This document shows positions 1-8,318 of a DNA stretch of 20,003 nt, piece after piece. The notes below the pieces were generated by a model, which was not told where the DNA came from, made no database searches, and was given only the letters and a program-made list of their open reading frames with translations. The number at the start of each line of letters is the position of its first letter. The first letter of the stretch is position 1. Made by a program: the position numbers and the translations under genes. The stretch is from Bacteroidota bacterium (GTDB taxonomy: Bacteria; Bacteroidota; Bacteroidia; B-17B0; Aurantibacillaceae), in the NCBI GenBank assembly GCA_023433205.1, contig JAEZDS010000139.1:1-20003 (forward strand), written 5' to 3'.

Positions 1-910
1 ACAGACTCACAGAGGTAAGGATGCCATCTTTGGTTTTGCGGAACCAGTCCAGAACCTCAACCCTTTCACGGTCACTAAAAGTACTGTCGAGGTGCCGGAT
101 AGGATATCCTTTGGTTTTAAAAGTTTCGTAAACAGCGCGGCTGGTGAGAATACCTGCATTAAATATCAGGGTCTTTTTGCCTTTGGCGATCTCTTCATAA
201 GCTTCAATCAGCTTACCCTGCATAATAGCCTGAGTATAGAGCATCTCGTGCGATCCCACCGTAAATTCGCCATTTGTACCCACCCGCAGTGAACTAAGAT
301 TAACGTCGTATGCGAATGTCTGACCTTCGCACAGGTAACCCTGCTCAATCAGGTTGCTGATACTTTCACCTACAATCAGCTCATTGTAGGTTTGATACAG
401 CGGAAGCTTCTTATTGCTGCTGAGCGGAGTGGCAGTTACCCCCAGTATGTTTACATCATTAAAATAATGGAATATCTTTCTGAAGCTGTTGTTGTGCGCC
501 TCATCCACTATCACCAGACCAATGTCTTCAAGAAACTGGTCATTCTCCTGCAGGCGGTTATTCAGTGTTTCAACAAGCGCAATAAAACTGCTGTAATGGC
601 TTTGCTGCGGCAGCTGTTTTACATCGCTGGTAATTACCTTATTACTGATACCTGCTTCGGTTAAAACGTCGCTGGTTTGTTTACCAAGCTCTATCCGGTG
701 CGTGAGAATAAGCACCTTGCGTTTATATTTCTCAATATAGCGTTTGGCGATCTCACTAAAGATGATGGTTTTTCCTCCGCCGGTGGGCAGCTGAAAAAGC
801 AGGTTTGCGTTCGGTGGCAGCTCTATCAGCCGGTTAAAAATGTTGTTTACGGCGTTTTCCTGATAGGGATATAATTTACGTGACTCAGCGGTTTCCAGGG
901 TTCCTTCCAT
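1..910 (-). CDS. DEAD/DEAH-box superfamily 2 helicase, partial (C-terminus beyond left edge)
   Basis: My reading of the minus strand gives an open frame from the ATG at 910-908 to the window edge, about 303 residues, so the C-terminal part is missing. It shows the SF2 helicase motifs in order: Walker A PTGGGKT at about residues 42-48, the Walker B box VDEAH at about 135-139, and motif III TATP at about 159-162. The start of the second RecA-like domain follows (KKTLIFNAG, then HLDSTFSDRER). This layout is that of the COG1061/RadD and type III restriction ResIII helicases, ATP-dependent nucleic-acid motors. A restriction endonuclease role cannot be judged without the missing end. The gene is divergent from lnt. 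A TATATTTG box 19 bases upstream of the ATG supports this start. The helicase family is certain; the specific role is not. Confidence 0.88.
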   Translation of the reverse strand, partial: MEGTLETAESRKLYPYQENAVNNIFNRLIELPPNANLLFQLPTGGGKTIIFSEIAKRYIEKYKRKVLILTHRIELGKQTSDVLTEAGISNKVITSDVKQLPQQSHYSSFIALVETLNNRLQENDQFLEDIGLVIVDEAHNNSFRKIFHYFNDVNILGVTATPLSSNKKLPLYQTYNELIVGESISNLIEQGYLCEGQTFAYDVNLSSLRVGTNGEFTVGSHEMLYTQAIMQGKLIEAYEEIAKGKKTLIFNAGILTSRAVYETFKTKGYPIRHLDSTFSDRERVEVLDWFRKTKDGILTSVSL

Positions 911-929
911 TCTCAAAAAATGCAATTTG

Positions 930-937
930 CAAATATA
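930..937 (-). promoter_or_regulatory. Bacteroidota-type -7 promoter box for the helicase gene
   Basis: Read on the minus strand this is TATATTTG, an exact match to the TAnnTTTG -7 consensus of the phylum's primary sigma factor. It lies 19 bases upstream of the helicase ATG. I did not find a clear TTG -33 element at the right spacing, so the call rests on the -7 box and its position. Confidence 0.5.
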
Positions 938-1023
938 CTGCTAAAACAGGGATTTTTGGAGCTTTACTTTCCCATATTTGTCCATTTACGTTCTATTCTG
1001 ATCTTTTTTCGTTAAAAAACCAA

Positions 1024-1031
1024 TATATTCG
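1024..1031 (+). promoter_or_regulatory. Weak -7-like box just upstream of lnt
   Basis: TATATTCG matches TAnnTTTG at all but one fixed position. It ends only 5 bases before the ATG at 1037, which would give an almost leaderless transcript. A second imperfect box, CATATTTG, lies about 50 bases further upstream and could be the real element with a normal leader. I cannot choose between them from the sequence. Confidence 0.25.
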
Positions 1032-1036
1032 CCCCG

Positions 1037-2671
1037 ATGCGGCCCCGATTTCATCCGCTTTTTTATTCTCTGTTGTCAGCATTGCTCTTAACGCTGGCAT
1101 GGTACTGGAATTTGAGCCTTTGTGCTTTTTTCGGCTTCGCGCCTCTGCTCGTTCTTGAAGAACACTTTCGCCGTGAAGGAAAACAAAAAAGACTTTTGCC
1201 TTATGTATACCTGAGTTTTTTTCTCTGGAACGTGGGAGTTACGTGGTGGGTGGTGTACGCCTCGTTTGGCGGTGCCCTGATGGCCTTTATTTTTAACGCG
1301 CTGTTTATGGCACTGGTCTTCCAGTTCTATTCACGGTTACGATCACACTTTCCAACGCTGCATGGCGCGTGGCTTATATTGCCGGTTTGGATGACATGGG
1401 AACACCTGCATACCCTGTGGGATCTCAGCTGGACCTGGCTCACACTGGGAAACGCGCTAGCCTCCAATCATTACTGGATACAATGGTTTGAAATAACGGG
1501 AACCTCCGGAGGAACCGCCTGGTTGCTGATTGTTAATGTACTTGTTTACCAGATTGTGCTGAAGTACCAGCGCCTCAAACTTATCAGTATGCCAATTTTG
1601 AAACTGGCACTTACCATCATCCTGCCGATCCTGTTTTCGCTGATGGTCTTTTTTATCAGGCTCAACGAAAGATCAAAGCCCGAAGACCATGTGAATGTAA
1701 TGGTTGTTCAGCCGAACATTGACCCCTACAATGAAAAATTTTATTTTGACTACCAGACGCAGTTTTTAAAAATGCTGAAGCTTGTACGCGGGAGCATCGA
1801 TAACAGTATTGATTATCTGGTACTTCCCGAAACATTCATTACGGGCGGGGGCATCGGCATCAATGAAAATGAACTCAATATCAGCGAGGAAATTGGCTGG
1901 TTCCGGGACAGTCTCATTTTTAAATATCCGGACTTAAGAATTGTAGCTGGCGGCAATACTTATATAACCTATGATCAGCCGCGCACTGCCACGGCAAGAT
2001 TCGACCAGCGCAATAAGATCTATTACGATGTTTTTAATACCGGCATCCTAATTGACAGGAACTCGGTAGCCGTATATCACAAATCAAAACTGGTGCCTGG
2101 GGTTGAACGTATGCCCTTTCCTGCACTGTTTAAACCTCTTGAAGGGCTGGCAATCGACATGGGAGGCACCATCGGCAGTCTTGGCACTCAGGAATCTCGC
2201 CAGGTATTTATGGATACAGTTCAACACACAGGTGTTGCGCCTGTAATTTGTTATGAGAGCGTTTTTGCCGACTATGTTACCGCGTACATCCGTAACGGGG
2301 CCAACCTGATCTTTATCATAACAAATGATGGCTGGTGGGATGATACGCCAGGTTATCACCAGCACCTGCAGTACGCCAAACTCAGAGCTATTGAGAACCG
2401 ACGTGAGATCGCGCGATCGGCTAACACCGGCATCAGCTGTTTTATCGATAGTTTCGGCAATGTAAGCCACCAAACCGAATGGTGGAAGGAAGCGGTGATA
2501 AGTAAACAACTCTACAAAAAGAATGAGCTCACATTTTTCTCCGACAATGGTGACCTGCTGTCGTACATGGCGATGATTTTTACCATGTTGCTGCTCATGT
2601 GGCTGCTTCTGAAGTCAGGTCCGGGAAGGCTTTTGAAATTCAGAGGACAGTCTGCCGCTAAAAAACCGTAA
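1037..2671 (+). CDS. lnt: Apolipoprotein N-acyltransferase Lnt
   Basis: Lnt transfers an acyl chain from phospholipid to the N-terminal cysteine of lipoproteins in the inner membrane, the last step of lipoprotein maturation. The 544-residue protein has hydrophobic membrane segments over roughly residues 7-207, then a nitrilase-like periplasmic domain (about 218-495), then a last membrane helix at about 508-526. The catalytic triad of the family is visible: Glu265 in LVLPET, Lys349 in YHKSKLVP, and Cys405 in VICYES. Glu357, in VERMP, matches the extra conserved glutamate. The length is slightly above the roughly 510 residues of the E. coli enzyme. The ATG at 1037 gives a sensible N-terminus leading straight into the first helix. 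lpdA follows 35 bases downstream. The family assignment is strong. Confidence 0.95.
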   Translation: MRPRFHPLFYSLLSALLLTLAWYWNLSLCAFFGFAPLLVLEEHFRREGKQKRLLPYVYLSFFLWNVGVTWWVVYASFGGALMAFIFNALFMALVFQFYSRLRSHFPTLHGAWLILPVWMTWEHLHTLWDLSWTWLTLGNALASNHYWIQWFEITGTSGGTAWLLIVNVLVYQIVLKYQRLKLISMPILKLALTIILPILFSLMVFFIRLNERSKPEDHVNVMVVQPNIDPYNEKFYFDYQTQFLKMLKLVRGSIDNSIDYLVLPETFITGGGIGINENELNISEEIGWFRDSLIFKYPDLRIVAGGNTYITYDQPRTATARFDQRNKIYYDVFNTGILIDRNSVAVYHKSKLVPGVERMPFPALFKPLEGLAIDMGGTIGSLGTQESRQVFMDTVQHTGVAPVICYESVFADYVTAYIRNGANLIFIITNDGWWDDTPGYHQHLQYAKLRAIENRREIARSANTGISCFIDSFGNVSHQTEWWKEAVISKQLYKKNELTFFSDNGDLLSYMAMIFTMLLLMWLLLKSGPGRLLKFRGQSAAKKP

Positions 2672-2688
2672 TTTCGAACTGTTTTTTT
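2660..2688 (+). terminator. Possible weak intrinsic terminator at the end of lnt
   Basis: An A-rich arm (2660-2666, AAAAAAC) can pair with GTTTTTT at 2681-2687. Two further inner pairs (GT with AC) lie across one mismatch, around an 8-base loop, and the downstream arm is itself a T tract. It overlaps the lnt stop codon. The stem is almost all A-T pairs, so termination may be weak or absent, with lpdA read through from lnt. Confidence 0.25.
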
Positions 2689-2706
2689 CTCAACCCTATA
2701 ATTTAT

Positions 2707-4113
2707 ATGGAAAAATTTGATGTTACAGTGATTGGTGGAGGTCCTGGCGGATATGTTGCAGCTATCCGCTGCGCTCAGCTTGGCATGAAAACGGCTTTAA
2801 TTGAGAAGTATGCGGCACTGGGCGGCACCTGTCTGAATGTGGGCTGTATCCCTTCCAAAGCACTGCTTGATTCGAGTGAACATTACTATAACGCAGCGCA
2901 CCATTTTGCCGAACATGGTATTGATATCAAGCCGCCCTCTGTAAATTTCAAACAAATGATTGAGCGCAAGCGCGGGGTGGTGAAGATGACCTCTGATGGC
3001 ATTAATTTTTTGATGAAAAAAAACAAGATCACTGTTTTTACCGGAACCGCATCTTTTGAATCAAAAAATAAAATTCAGGTAAAGATGGCTGACGGTAAAA
3101 CCACATCCATTGAGACTGATAAAACTGTTATTGCAACAGGCTCAAAGCCATCAGCTTTACCTGGAATTGAGTTCGACAAAAAAAGGATCATCAGCTCAAC
3201 GGAAGCGCTTGAACTTACTGAGATCCCCAAACACATGGTGATAATTGGCGGCGGCGTAATCGGACTTGAGCTGGGCAGCGTGTATGCCAGACTGGGCAGC
3301 AAAATTACCGTGGTAGAGTTTCTCGACCGTATTATCGCGGGAATGGACGCGGCACTTAGCAAAGAACTTCAGCGTGTATTAAAGAAAAATCTTGGATTTG
3401 AATTTTTACTGAAACATCGTGTCACTGGGGTAAAGGCCGGCACAAAAGAGGCTACCGTTTCAGCTATGAACGCCAAAGACGAAAAGGTACAGATAAAAGG
3501 CGATTACGTGCTGGTGGCGGCAGGACGACGTCCTTATACCGACAACCTGAACCTTGACAAAGCTGGAATAAAAACCGACGGCAAAGGACGAATTGAAACC
3601 AATGATCAGCTTATGACCAATGTGTCAGGAATTTATGCCATTGGAGATGTAGTTAAGGGTCCGATGCTGGCACATAAAGCAGAAGAAGAAGGCACTTTTG
3701 TGGCAGAAGTGCTCGCCGGACAGAAACCGCACATCAATTACAATTTGATCCCGGGCGTTGTATACACCTGGCCAGAAGTAGCGGCTGTGGGGTATACCGA
3801 AGAACAATTAAAAGAACAGGGGAAAAAGTACCGTTCGGGAAGTTTTCCTTTTAAAGCCAGCGGCAGAGCCCGGGCAAGCATGGATACCGACGGTTTTGTA
3901 AAGGTGCTTGTGGATGAGGGAACAGATGAGATACTGGGCGTTCACATGATCGGCCCACGCGCCGCCGATATGATTGCTGAGGCAGTGGTAGCCATGGAGT
4001 TCCGGGCCAGCGCCGAAGATATCAGCAGAATGAGCCACGCTCACCCAACATTTACTGAGAGTATGAAAGAGGCCTGCCTCGATGCAACAGCAAAACGGGC
4101 CATTCATATTTAA
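2707..4113 (+). CDS. lpdA: Dihydrolipoyl dehydrogenase (E3)
   Basis: This is the FAD-dependent E3 subunit, which reoxidises the dihydrolipoyl groups of 2-oxoacid dehydrogenase complexes (pyruvate, 2-oxoglutarate, branched-chain) or the glycine cleavage system, passing electrons to NAD+. The 468-residue length is typical. An N-terminal FAD-binding GGGPGG lies at residues 10-15. The redox disulfide pair is Cys42/Cys47 in GGTCLNVGCIPSKALL. A central NAD-binding loop, IIGGGVIGLELG, lies near residues 179-190. A second FAD motif, YAIGDV, lies near 312-317, and the catalytic His446-Glu451 pair sits in HAHPTFTE. No E1 or E2 genes are adjacent, so the partner complex cannot be named. It may share transcription with purE, whose start lies 11 bases downstream. 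No missing key residues. Confidence 0.96.
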   Translation: MEKFDVTVIGGGPGGYVAAIRCAQLGMKTALIEKYAALGGTCLNVGCIPSKALLDSSEHYYNAAHHFAEHGIDIKPPSVNFKQMIERKRGVVKMTSDGINFLMKKNKITVFTGTASFESKNKIQVKMADGKTTSIETDKTVIATGSKPSALPGIEFDKKRIISSTEALELTEIPKHMVIIGGGVIGLELGSVYARLGSKITVVEFLDRIIAGMDAALSKELQRVLKKNLGFEFLLKHRVTGVKAGTKEATVSAMNAKDEKVQIKGDYVLVAAGRRPYTDNLNLDKAGIKTDGKGRIETNDQLMTNVSGIYAIGDVVKGPMLAHKAEEEGTFVAEVLAGQKPHINYNLIPGVVYTWPEVAAVGYTEEQLKEQGKKYRSGSFPFKASGRARASMDTDGFVKVLVDEGTDEILGVHMIGPRAADMIAEAVVAMEFRASAEDISRMSHAHPTFTESMKEACLDATAKRAIHI

Positions 4114-4124
4114 AACACAAAACA

Positions 4125-4631
4125 ATGGCAGAGAAAAAAGTTGGTATAATAATGGGAAGCAGCAGTGATCTCACCATTATGCAGATGGCGGCCGACGTGC
4201 TTGAACATTTCAACATTCCCTACGAAATTGATGTGGTGTCGGCTCACCGCACACCTGAAAAAATGTTTGAATATGCGCGCACAGCGCATACCAGAGGTTT
4301 GCAGGTGATTATTGCCGGGGCAGGTGGGGCAGCGCATCTGCCGGGCATGGTGGCGTCTCTTTCTCCCCTTCCGGTTATTGGTGTGCCTGTTAAAAGCAGC
4401 AACAGCATCGATGGCTGGGACAGCCTGCTGAGCATTGTACAAATGCCTAACGGGGTTCCCGTGGCAACGGTAGCTCTCAACGCCGCTCAAAATGCCGGAA
4501 TACTTGCCGCACAGATTATTGGCTGCAATAACAAAGCACTACTCGATAAGATCATAGAATATAAAGAAGCACTAAAACAGAAAGTGATCGCCGGCGCCGA
4601 ATCATTAAAGAAAAAACCAGCAAAAGGATAA
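4125..4631 (+). CDS. purE: N5-carboxyaminoimidazole ribonucleotide mutase PurE
   Basis: PurE class I converts N5-CAIR to 4-carboxy-AIR in de novo purine synthesis in the cytoplasm. The 168-residue protein has the phosphate-binding GSSSD at residues 11-15, the signature SAHRTP with His41, and the glycine-rich AGAGGAAHLPGM (64-75) that closes the active site. The length fits the bacterial class I enzyme. The usual partner purK is not in the window. The gene lies 11 bases after lpdA, and its stop codon directly abuts the start of the next gene (TAA then ATG), so the three genes probably form a transcription unit of convenience. Confidence 0.96.
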   Translation: MAEKKVGIIMGSSSDLTIMQMAADVLEHFNIPYEIDVVSAHRTPEKMFEYARTAHTRGLQVIIAGAGGAAHLPGMVASLSPLPVIGVPVKSSNSIDGWDSLLSIVQMPNGVPVATVALNAAQNAGILAAQIIGCNNKALLDKIIEYKEALKQKVIAGAESLKKKPAKG

Positions 4632-4925
4632 ATGGCAAGGAAATCGAACCTCATAAAGCTTGGTGATGCCATCAGTCAGCTTCTTAAAGAGGAGAAACTC
4701 GACATCCGCCTCTCACAGTTCAGTGTAAGGAATGGCTGGAAGGACATTGCCGGTGAAATGATCGCCAGGAATACCTCAGCGATATACTTTAACAATAAAA
4801 CAGTTTACATCACTCTCAGCAACGCCGCGCTTAAACACGAACTCTCTTTCAGGAGAGAAGAACTGCTGAATAACATAAACAGGTTTTGCGGCTACAAACT
4901 TATTGATGAGTTAGTGATCAGATAA
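4632..4925 (+). CDS. DUF721 / DciA-like small protein
   Basis: The 97-residue protein fits the DUF721 family. It has an N-terminal helix resembling GDAISQLLKEEKLD, then the typical W-x-x-I-AGE-x-x-A/R-N-T pattern (GWKDIAGEMIARNT), then an alternating strand region (KTVYITLSNAALKHELSF) ending in helices. The family includes DciA, which in many bacteria helps load the replicative helicase DnaB. Bacteroidota members are this short and consist of the core domain only, so helicase loading is a family-based inference. The ATG follows the purE stop with no gap, and AAAGGA about 4 bases upstream may serve as its ribosome binding site. The protein is basic and has no membrane segment or signal peptide. 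Confidence 0.82.
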   Translation: MARKSNLIKLGDAISQLLKEEKLDIRLSQFSVRNGWKDIAGEMIARNTSAIYFNNKTVYITLSNAALKHELSFRREELLNNINRFCGYKLIDELVIR

Positions 4926-4981
4926 GGCAGAGACAGGCTTCAGGCTTAACCTTTTTTAAATGCCGGGGCGGCCTATTTTGC

Positions 4982-4989
4982 TACATTTG
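4982..4989 (+). promoter_or_regulatory. Bacteroidota-type -7 promoter box for rocD
   Basis: TACATTTG is an exact match to TAnnTTTG and lies 19 bases before the rocD ATG, in the 83 bp gap after the DUF721 gene. A TTG at the expected upstream distance is not clear; there is only a T-rich run at 4951-4957. It suggests that rocD starts a new transcription unit, likely continuing into the bestrophin and rlmL genes. Confidence 0.55.
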
Positions 4990-5008
4990 TGTATTAAATA
5001 CCGTTGTT

Positions 5009-6238
5009 ATGGCAGAGACTACTACCCGCAGCGCCCAACTGATGGGGCTTGAAAAAAAATTTGGCGCCCACAATTACGAACCGGTACCTGTAGTACTTGA
5101 AAAAGGTGAAGGTGTTTTTGTTTGGGACGTTGAAGGAAAACGTTACTACGACTTTCTGGCTGCGTACAGCGCCGTTAACCAGGGCCACTGTCATCCGCGT
5201 ATTGTAAAAGCCCTTACCGAACAGGCCCGGAAAATAACACTCACATCAAGAGCATTTTATAATTCTGTACTTGGCGAGTACGAACAATTTATTACATCAT
5301 TCTTCGGCTACGACAAGGTGCTGCCAATGAATACCGGTGTTGAAGGTGGCGAAACCGCCGTTAAACTTGCTCGCCGCTGGGGTTATAAAGTTAAGGGCAT
5401 CCCCGAAAACAAAGCAAGGGTGATTTTTGCCGAAGGAAATTTCTGGGGACGGACCATGTCAGCGATAAGCACAAGCACCGATCCCACCAGTTATGAAAAT
5501 TTTGGTCCCCTTATGCCCGGTTTCGATCTGGTACCCTACAACAACATACCGGCACTAGAAAAGGCGCTGCAAAATCCCGAAGTCGCTGCCTTTATGGTAG
5601 AGCCCATTCAGGGTGAAGCGGGGGTTGTTGTGCCTGATGAAGGATATCTTAAAAAAGTACGCGCACTTTGCACCAAACACAATGTGCTTTTTATCGCCGA
5701 TGAAATTCAAACCGGTCTGGCACGAACAGGAAAGATGCTGGCCTGTGATCATGAAGATGTAAAACCCGATATCCTGATCCTTGGAAAGGCGCTCAGCGGG
5801 GGCATTATGCCCGTAAGCGCAATTCTGGCCTCCGACGAAATAATGCTTACCATCAAACCCGGCGAACATGGCAGCACTTACGGAGGAAATCCGCTGGGTT
5901 GCGCTGTTGCCATGGAAGCTCTGAAAGTGCTGAAGGATGAAAACCTGAGCGGGAATTCAGAAAAACTGGGGAAAATATTCAGGGATGAAATGAATAAACT
6001 GAAAGCTGAGGCCAGCATAATCACCACCGTAAGAGGCAAGGGCCTTTTTAACGCCATTGTCATTAAAGAAGACAGAGGCATGTCGGCCTGGGACATTTGC
6101 CTGAGGTTTGCTGAGGAGGGTCTGCTCGCAAAGCCCACACATGGTGACATTATCCGGTTCGCACCACCGCTGGTGATCACAGAAGAACAGCTGCGTGAGT
6201 GTATTGCCATAATTAGAAAAGTGATACTGGCCGTTTAA
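5009..6238 (+). CDS. rocD: Ornithine aminotransferase (ornithine-oxo-acid transaminase)
   Basis: RocD is a PLP enzyme that moves the delta-amino group of ornithine to 2-oxoglutarate, giving glutamate-5-semialdehyde for the arginine/proline pathways. The 409-residue protein is a class III aminotransferase. It has the substrate region YDFLAAYSAVNQGHCHP (residues 47-63), MNTGVEGGETAVKLAR (107-122), the cofactor-ring aspartate in ADEIQTGLARTG (Asp231), and the PLP lysine Lys260 in LGKALSGG. The N-terminal AYSAVNQGHCHP and the GVEGGETA patterns are those of ornithine rather than acetylornithine or GABA aminotransferases. The ATG at 5009 follows a good -7 box. The bestrophin gene starts 2 bases after the stop. 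Confidence 0.94.
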   Translation: MAETTTRSAQLMGLEKKFGAHNYEPVPVVLEKGEGVFVWDVEGKRYYDFLAAYSAVNQGHCHPRIVKALTEQARKITLTSRAFYNSVLGEYEQFITSFFGYDKVLPMNTGVEGGETAVKLARRWGYKVKGIPENKARVIFAEGNFWGRTMSAISTSTDPTSYENFGPLMPGFDLVPYNNIPALEKALQNPEVAAFMVEPIQGEAGVVVPDEGYLKKVRALCTKHNVLFIADEIQTGLARTGKMLACDHEDVKPDILILGKALSGGIMPVSAILASDEIMLTIKPGEHGSTYGGNPLGCAVAMEALKVLKDENLSGNSEKLGKIFRDEMNKLKAEASIITTVRGKGLFNAIVIKEDRGMSAWDICLRFAEEGLLAKPTHGDIIRFAPPLVITEEQLRECIAIIRKVILAV

Positions 6239-6240
6239 GT

Positions 6241-7122
6241 ATGATCACCTATGATCCCAAAGACTGGTTTACGCTTATATTCCAGTTTCACAAATCTGAC
6301 ACCTTTCGGCGCCTTCTTCCTACCATGCTGCTGATTGGCGCTGTAACAGCAGTGGCCTGCTATCTTGAGAAAAAGTACATACACTATCCAATACCCAGTC
6401 TTACCGTATTTCACCAGATCTCAGGTTTTATCATTTCACTAGTACTGGTTTTCCGGATCAACACTGCCTACGACCGCTGGTACGAAGGCAGAAAACTATG
6501 GGGCAGCCTTGTAAATAACAGCAGGAATCTGGCGCTCAGGCTGCACCTGCTGATCCCGGCCAATGATAAAGGCCTCCGAAACCTGGCGCAACAATTGATC
6601 GCAAGTTTTCCCCATGCGCTAAAGGTCCATCTGCGTGCAACACAGGGCGCTTACAATGACATCCTGTTCAACAGCGAAATGACTGCAGAAGGGTTTGAAA
6701 AAGCGCAGCACAAGCCCGCATTTATTGCCTCACGGTTAAATCACCTCTGTCTCAGAATCAGCCTGGAGCACGGAAAATCACATAATGATCACCTCATTCT
6801 TTCAGAAAATCTGGGTAGTTTAATTGATATAGCCGGTGCCTGTGAAAGGATCAGATCAACACCTATTCCATACTCTTACAGTATATTTATTAAAAAGGTG
6901 ATCTTCCTTTACATCATCACCATGCCTTTTACTTTCGGGATGACAATTGGTTACTGGTCGGTGCCAATAGTAATGATCATGTTCTACGCTTTTGCTTCCC
7001 TTGAACTGATCAGCGAAGAGATCGAAGATCCTTTTGGCACCGATGCCAACGACCTGCCTACCGACGACATAGCAAATCGTATTCAGAAAAACGTAGAAGA
7101 AATACTTTTATCATCATCATGA
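6241..7122 (+). CDS. Bestrophin-family (YneE/UPF0187) membrane channel protein
   Basis: Bacterial bestrophins are pentameric membrane ion channels; characterised prokaryotic members pass cations, and animal ones pass anions. The 293-residue protein begins with MITYDPKDWF. It has hydrophobic segments at about residues 26-41 and 55-72, and the family's hallmark stretch RINTAYDRWYEGRKLWG at 72-88. Two further membrane segments lie near 220-260, followed by the acidic SEEIEDPFG motif, which lies at the cytoplasmic neck in known structures. The length is usual for the family. It is squeezed between rocD (2 bp gap) and the methyltransferase gene (4 bp ATGA overlap), so translation is probably coupled. 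The ion carried and the physiological role cannot be told from sequence. Confidence 0.9.
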   Translation: MITYDPKDWFTLIFQFHKSDTFRRLLPTMLLIGAVTAVACYLEKKYIHYPIPSLTVFHQISGFIISLVLVFRINTAYDRWYEGRKLWGSLVNNSRNLALRLHLLIPANDKGLRNLAQQLIASFPHALKVHLRATQGAYNDILFNSEMTAEGFEKAQHKPAFIASRLNHLCLRISLEHGKSHNDHLILSENLGSLIDIAGACERIRSTPIPYSYSIFIKKVIFLYIITMPFTFGMTIGYWSVPIVMIMFYAFASLELISEEIEDPFGTDANDLPTDDIANRIQKNVEEILLSSS

Positions 7123-8318
7123 GCCTCAAATACACCTTTGCCCACCAGGGTGATTTCGAAATGAAGTTTACCACCTTTTTTGGCCTGGAAGAAGTGCTCT
7201 CACGGGAGGTGCAGAAACTGGGAGGCAAGGATGTGCAGGTATTTAAACGAGGCGTTTCCGCTACCGGCGATCTTGGCTTTCTATATAAAGCAAACCTTTG
7301 CCTGCACACCGCTCTTAAAGTGCTGGTACCTGTTACCAGTTTTCAGGCAAACAGCGAACAGGAGCTTTACGATAATATCAAACAAATTTCCTGGGAAGAT
7401 TTTATCGGCAACACCGATACCCTTATGGTAGAGAGTGTCGTAAACTCAGAGCTTTTCAGCCATAGCCTCTTTATCTCCCAAAAAGTAAAAGATGGTATTG
7501 TTGACAGATTCAGGGAAAAAACCGGCATCAGACCAGATGTGGACCTTTTAAGGCCCACTTTTAAACTGTACGTACATATTTACAGGAACGAAGTAAGCCT
7601 GCAACTTGATTCAAGCGGCGACCCGCTTTACAAAAGAGGATATCGCGCCGATATTAATGAGGCACCCATGAAGGAAGTGCTGGCAGCGGGCCTGGTAAGA
7701 TTAAGTGGCTGGGAAAAACACCTGCTGCTCATTGATGGGATGTGCGGCGCAGGTACCATAGCCATTGAAGCAGCATTATGGGCAAATAATATCCCGCCAG
7801 GCTATTACAGGAACGATTTCACTTTTATGCGCTGGCGTAATTTTGATGAGAAACTGTACGAAACCATCTACGAAAGCAGCATTAATAAGATCACCAACGA
7901 TAAGGTGCAGATAATAGCCAACGACATTGATGCGTACACGTTAAAAAAAGCTGCGGGCAATACCCGGAACGCAAAGGTTGATGATGTGGTGAAATGCACC
8001 AATGAGTCTTTCTTCGACATCAAACCTGATCGTGCTGGAGGTGTGGTTATACTCAACCCTCCTTACGGTGAGCGCCTTCCTGTGCAGGAAATAGAACAGC
8101 TTTATAAGGAAATAGGCAATAAGCTGAAAAAGGATTTTCAGAATTTTAACGCCTGGATCATTACCAGTAGTCCTGAGGCGATCAAAAGTATAGGTTTGAG
8201 GCCATCGCGCAAGATCCAGGTATACAATGGTGCTCTTGAATGCCGCTATCTTAAATACGAGCTGTATGGCGGCAGTAAAAAAGCCAGCAAAAATCCCGAT
8301 ACCATGGTGAGGCGCTGA
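7119..8318 (+). CDS. rlmL: THUMP-domain 23S rRNA guanine-N2 methyltransferase, RlmL-like
   Basis: RlmL uses S-adenosylmethionine to methylate the N2 of a guanine in 23S rRNA (G2445 in E. coli). An N-terminal ferredoxin-like/THUMP region spans roughly residues 15-165. The Rossmann methyltransferase domain follows, with SAM-binding motif I DGMCGAGT at 206-213 and catalytic motif IV NPPY at 313-316. At 399 residues it matches the single-methyltransferase form; the E. coli protein is about 700 residues because of a fused RlmK domain that is absent here. The start at 7119 overlaps the bestrophin stop by 4 bases. An in-frame ATG at 7161, giving MKFTTFFGLEE, is an alternative and better matches where relatives begin. 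Its stop codon abuts that of the convergent comB. Confidence 0.88.
   Translation: MSLKYTFAHQGDFEMKFTTFFGLEEVLSREVQKLGGKDVQVFKRGVSATGDLGFLYKANLCLHTALKVLVPVTSFQANSEQELYDNIKQISWEDFIGNTDTLMVESVVNSELFSHSLFISQKVKDGIVDRFREKTGIRPDVDLLRPTFKLYVHIYRNEVSLQLDSSGDPLYKRGYRADINEAPMKEVLAAGLVRLSGWEKHLLLIDGMCGAGTIAIEAALWANNIPPGYYRNDFTFMRWRNFDEKLYETIYESSINKITNDKVQIIANDIDAYTLKKAAGNTRNAKVDDVVKCTNESFFDIKPDRAGGVVILNPPYGERLPVQEIEQLYKEIGNKLKKDFQNFNAWIITSSPEAIKSIGLRPSRKIQVYNGALECRYLKYELYGGSKKASKNPDTMVRR

Noticed and set aside
92..874. Three plus-strand frames of 65-90 codons at the left end
   Set aside because: They are antisense to the helicase coding region, which reads continuously on the minus strand with all its motifs in order.
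2084..2509. A 141-codon minus-strand frame within lnt
   Set aside because: It is antisense to the conserved nitrilase domain of lnt and shows no family features.
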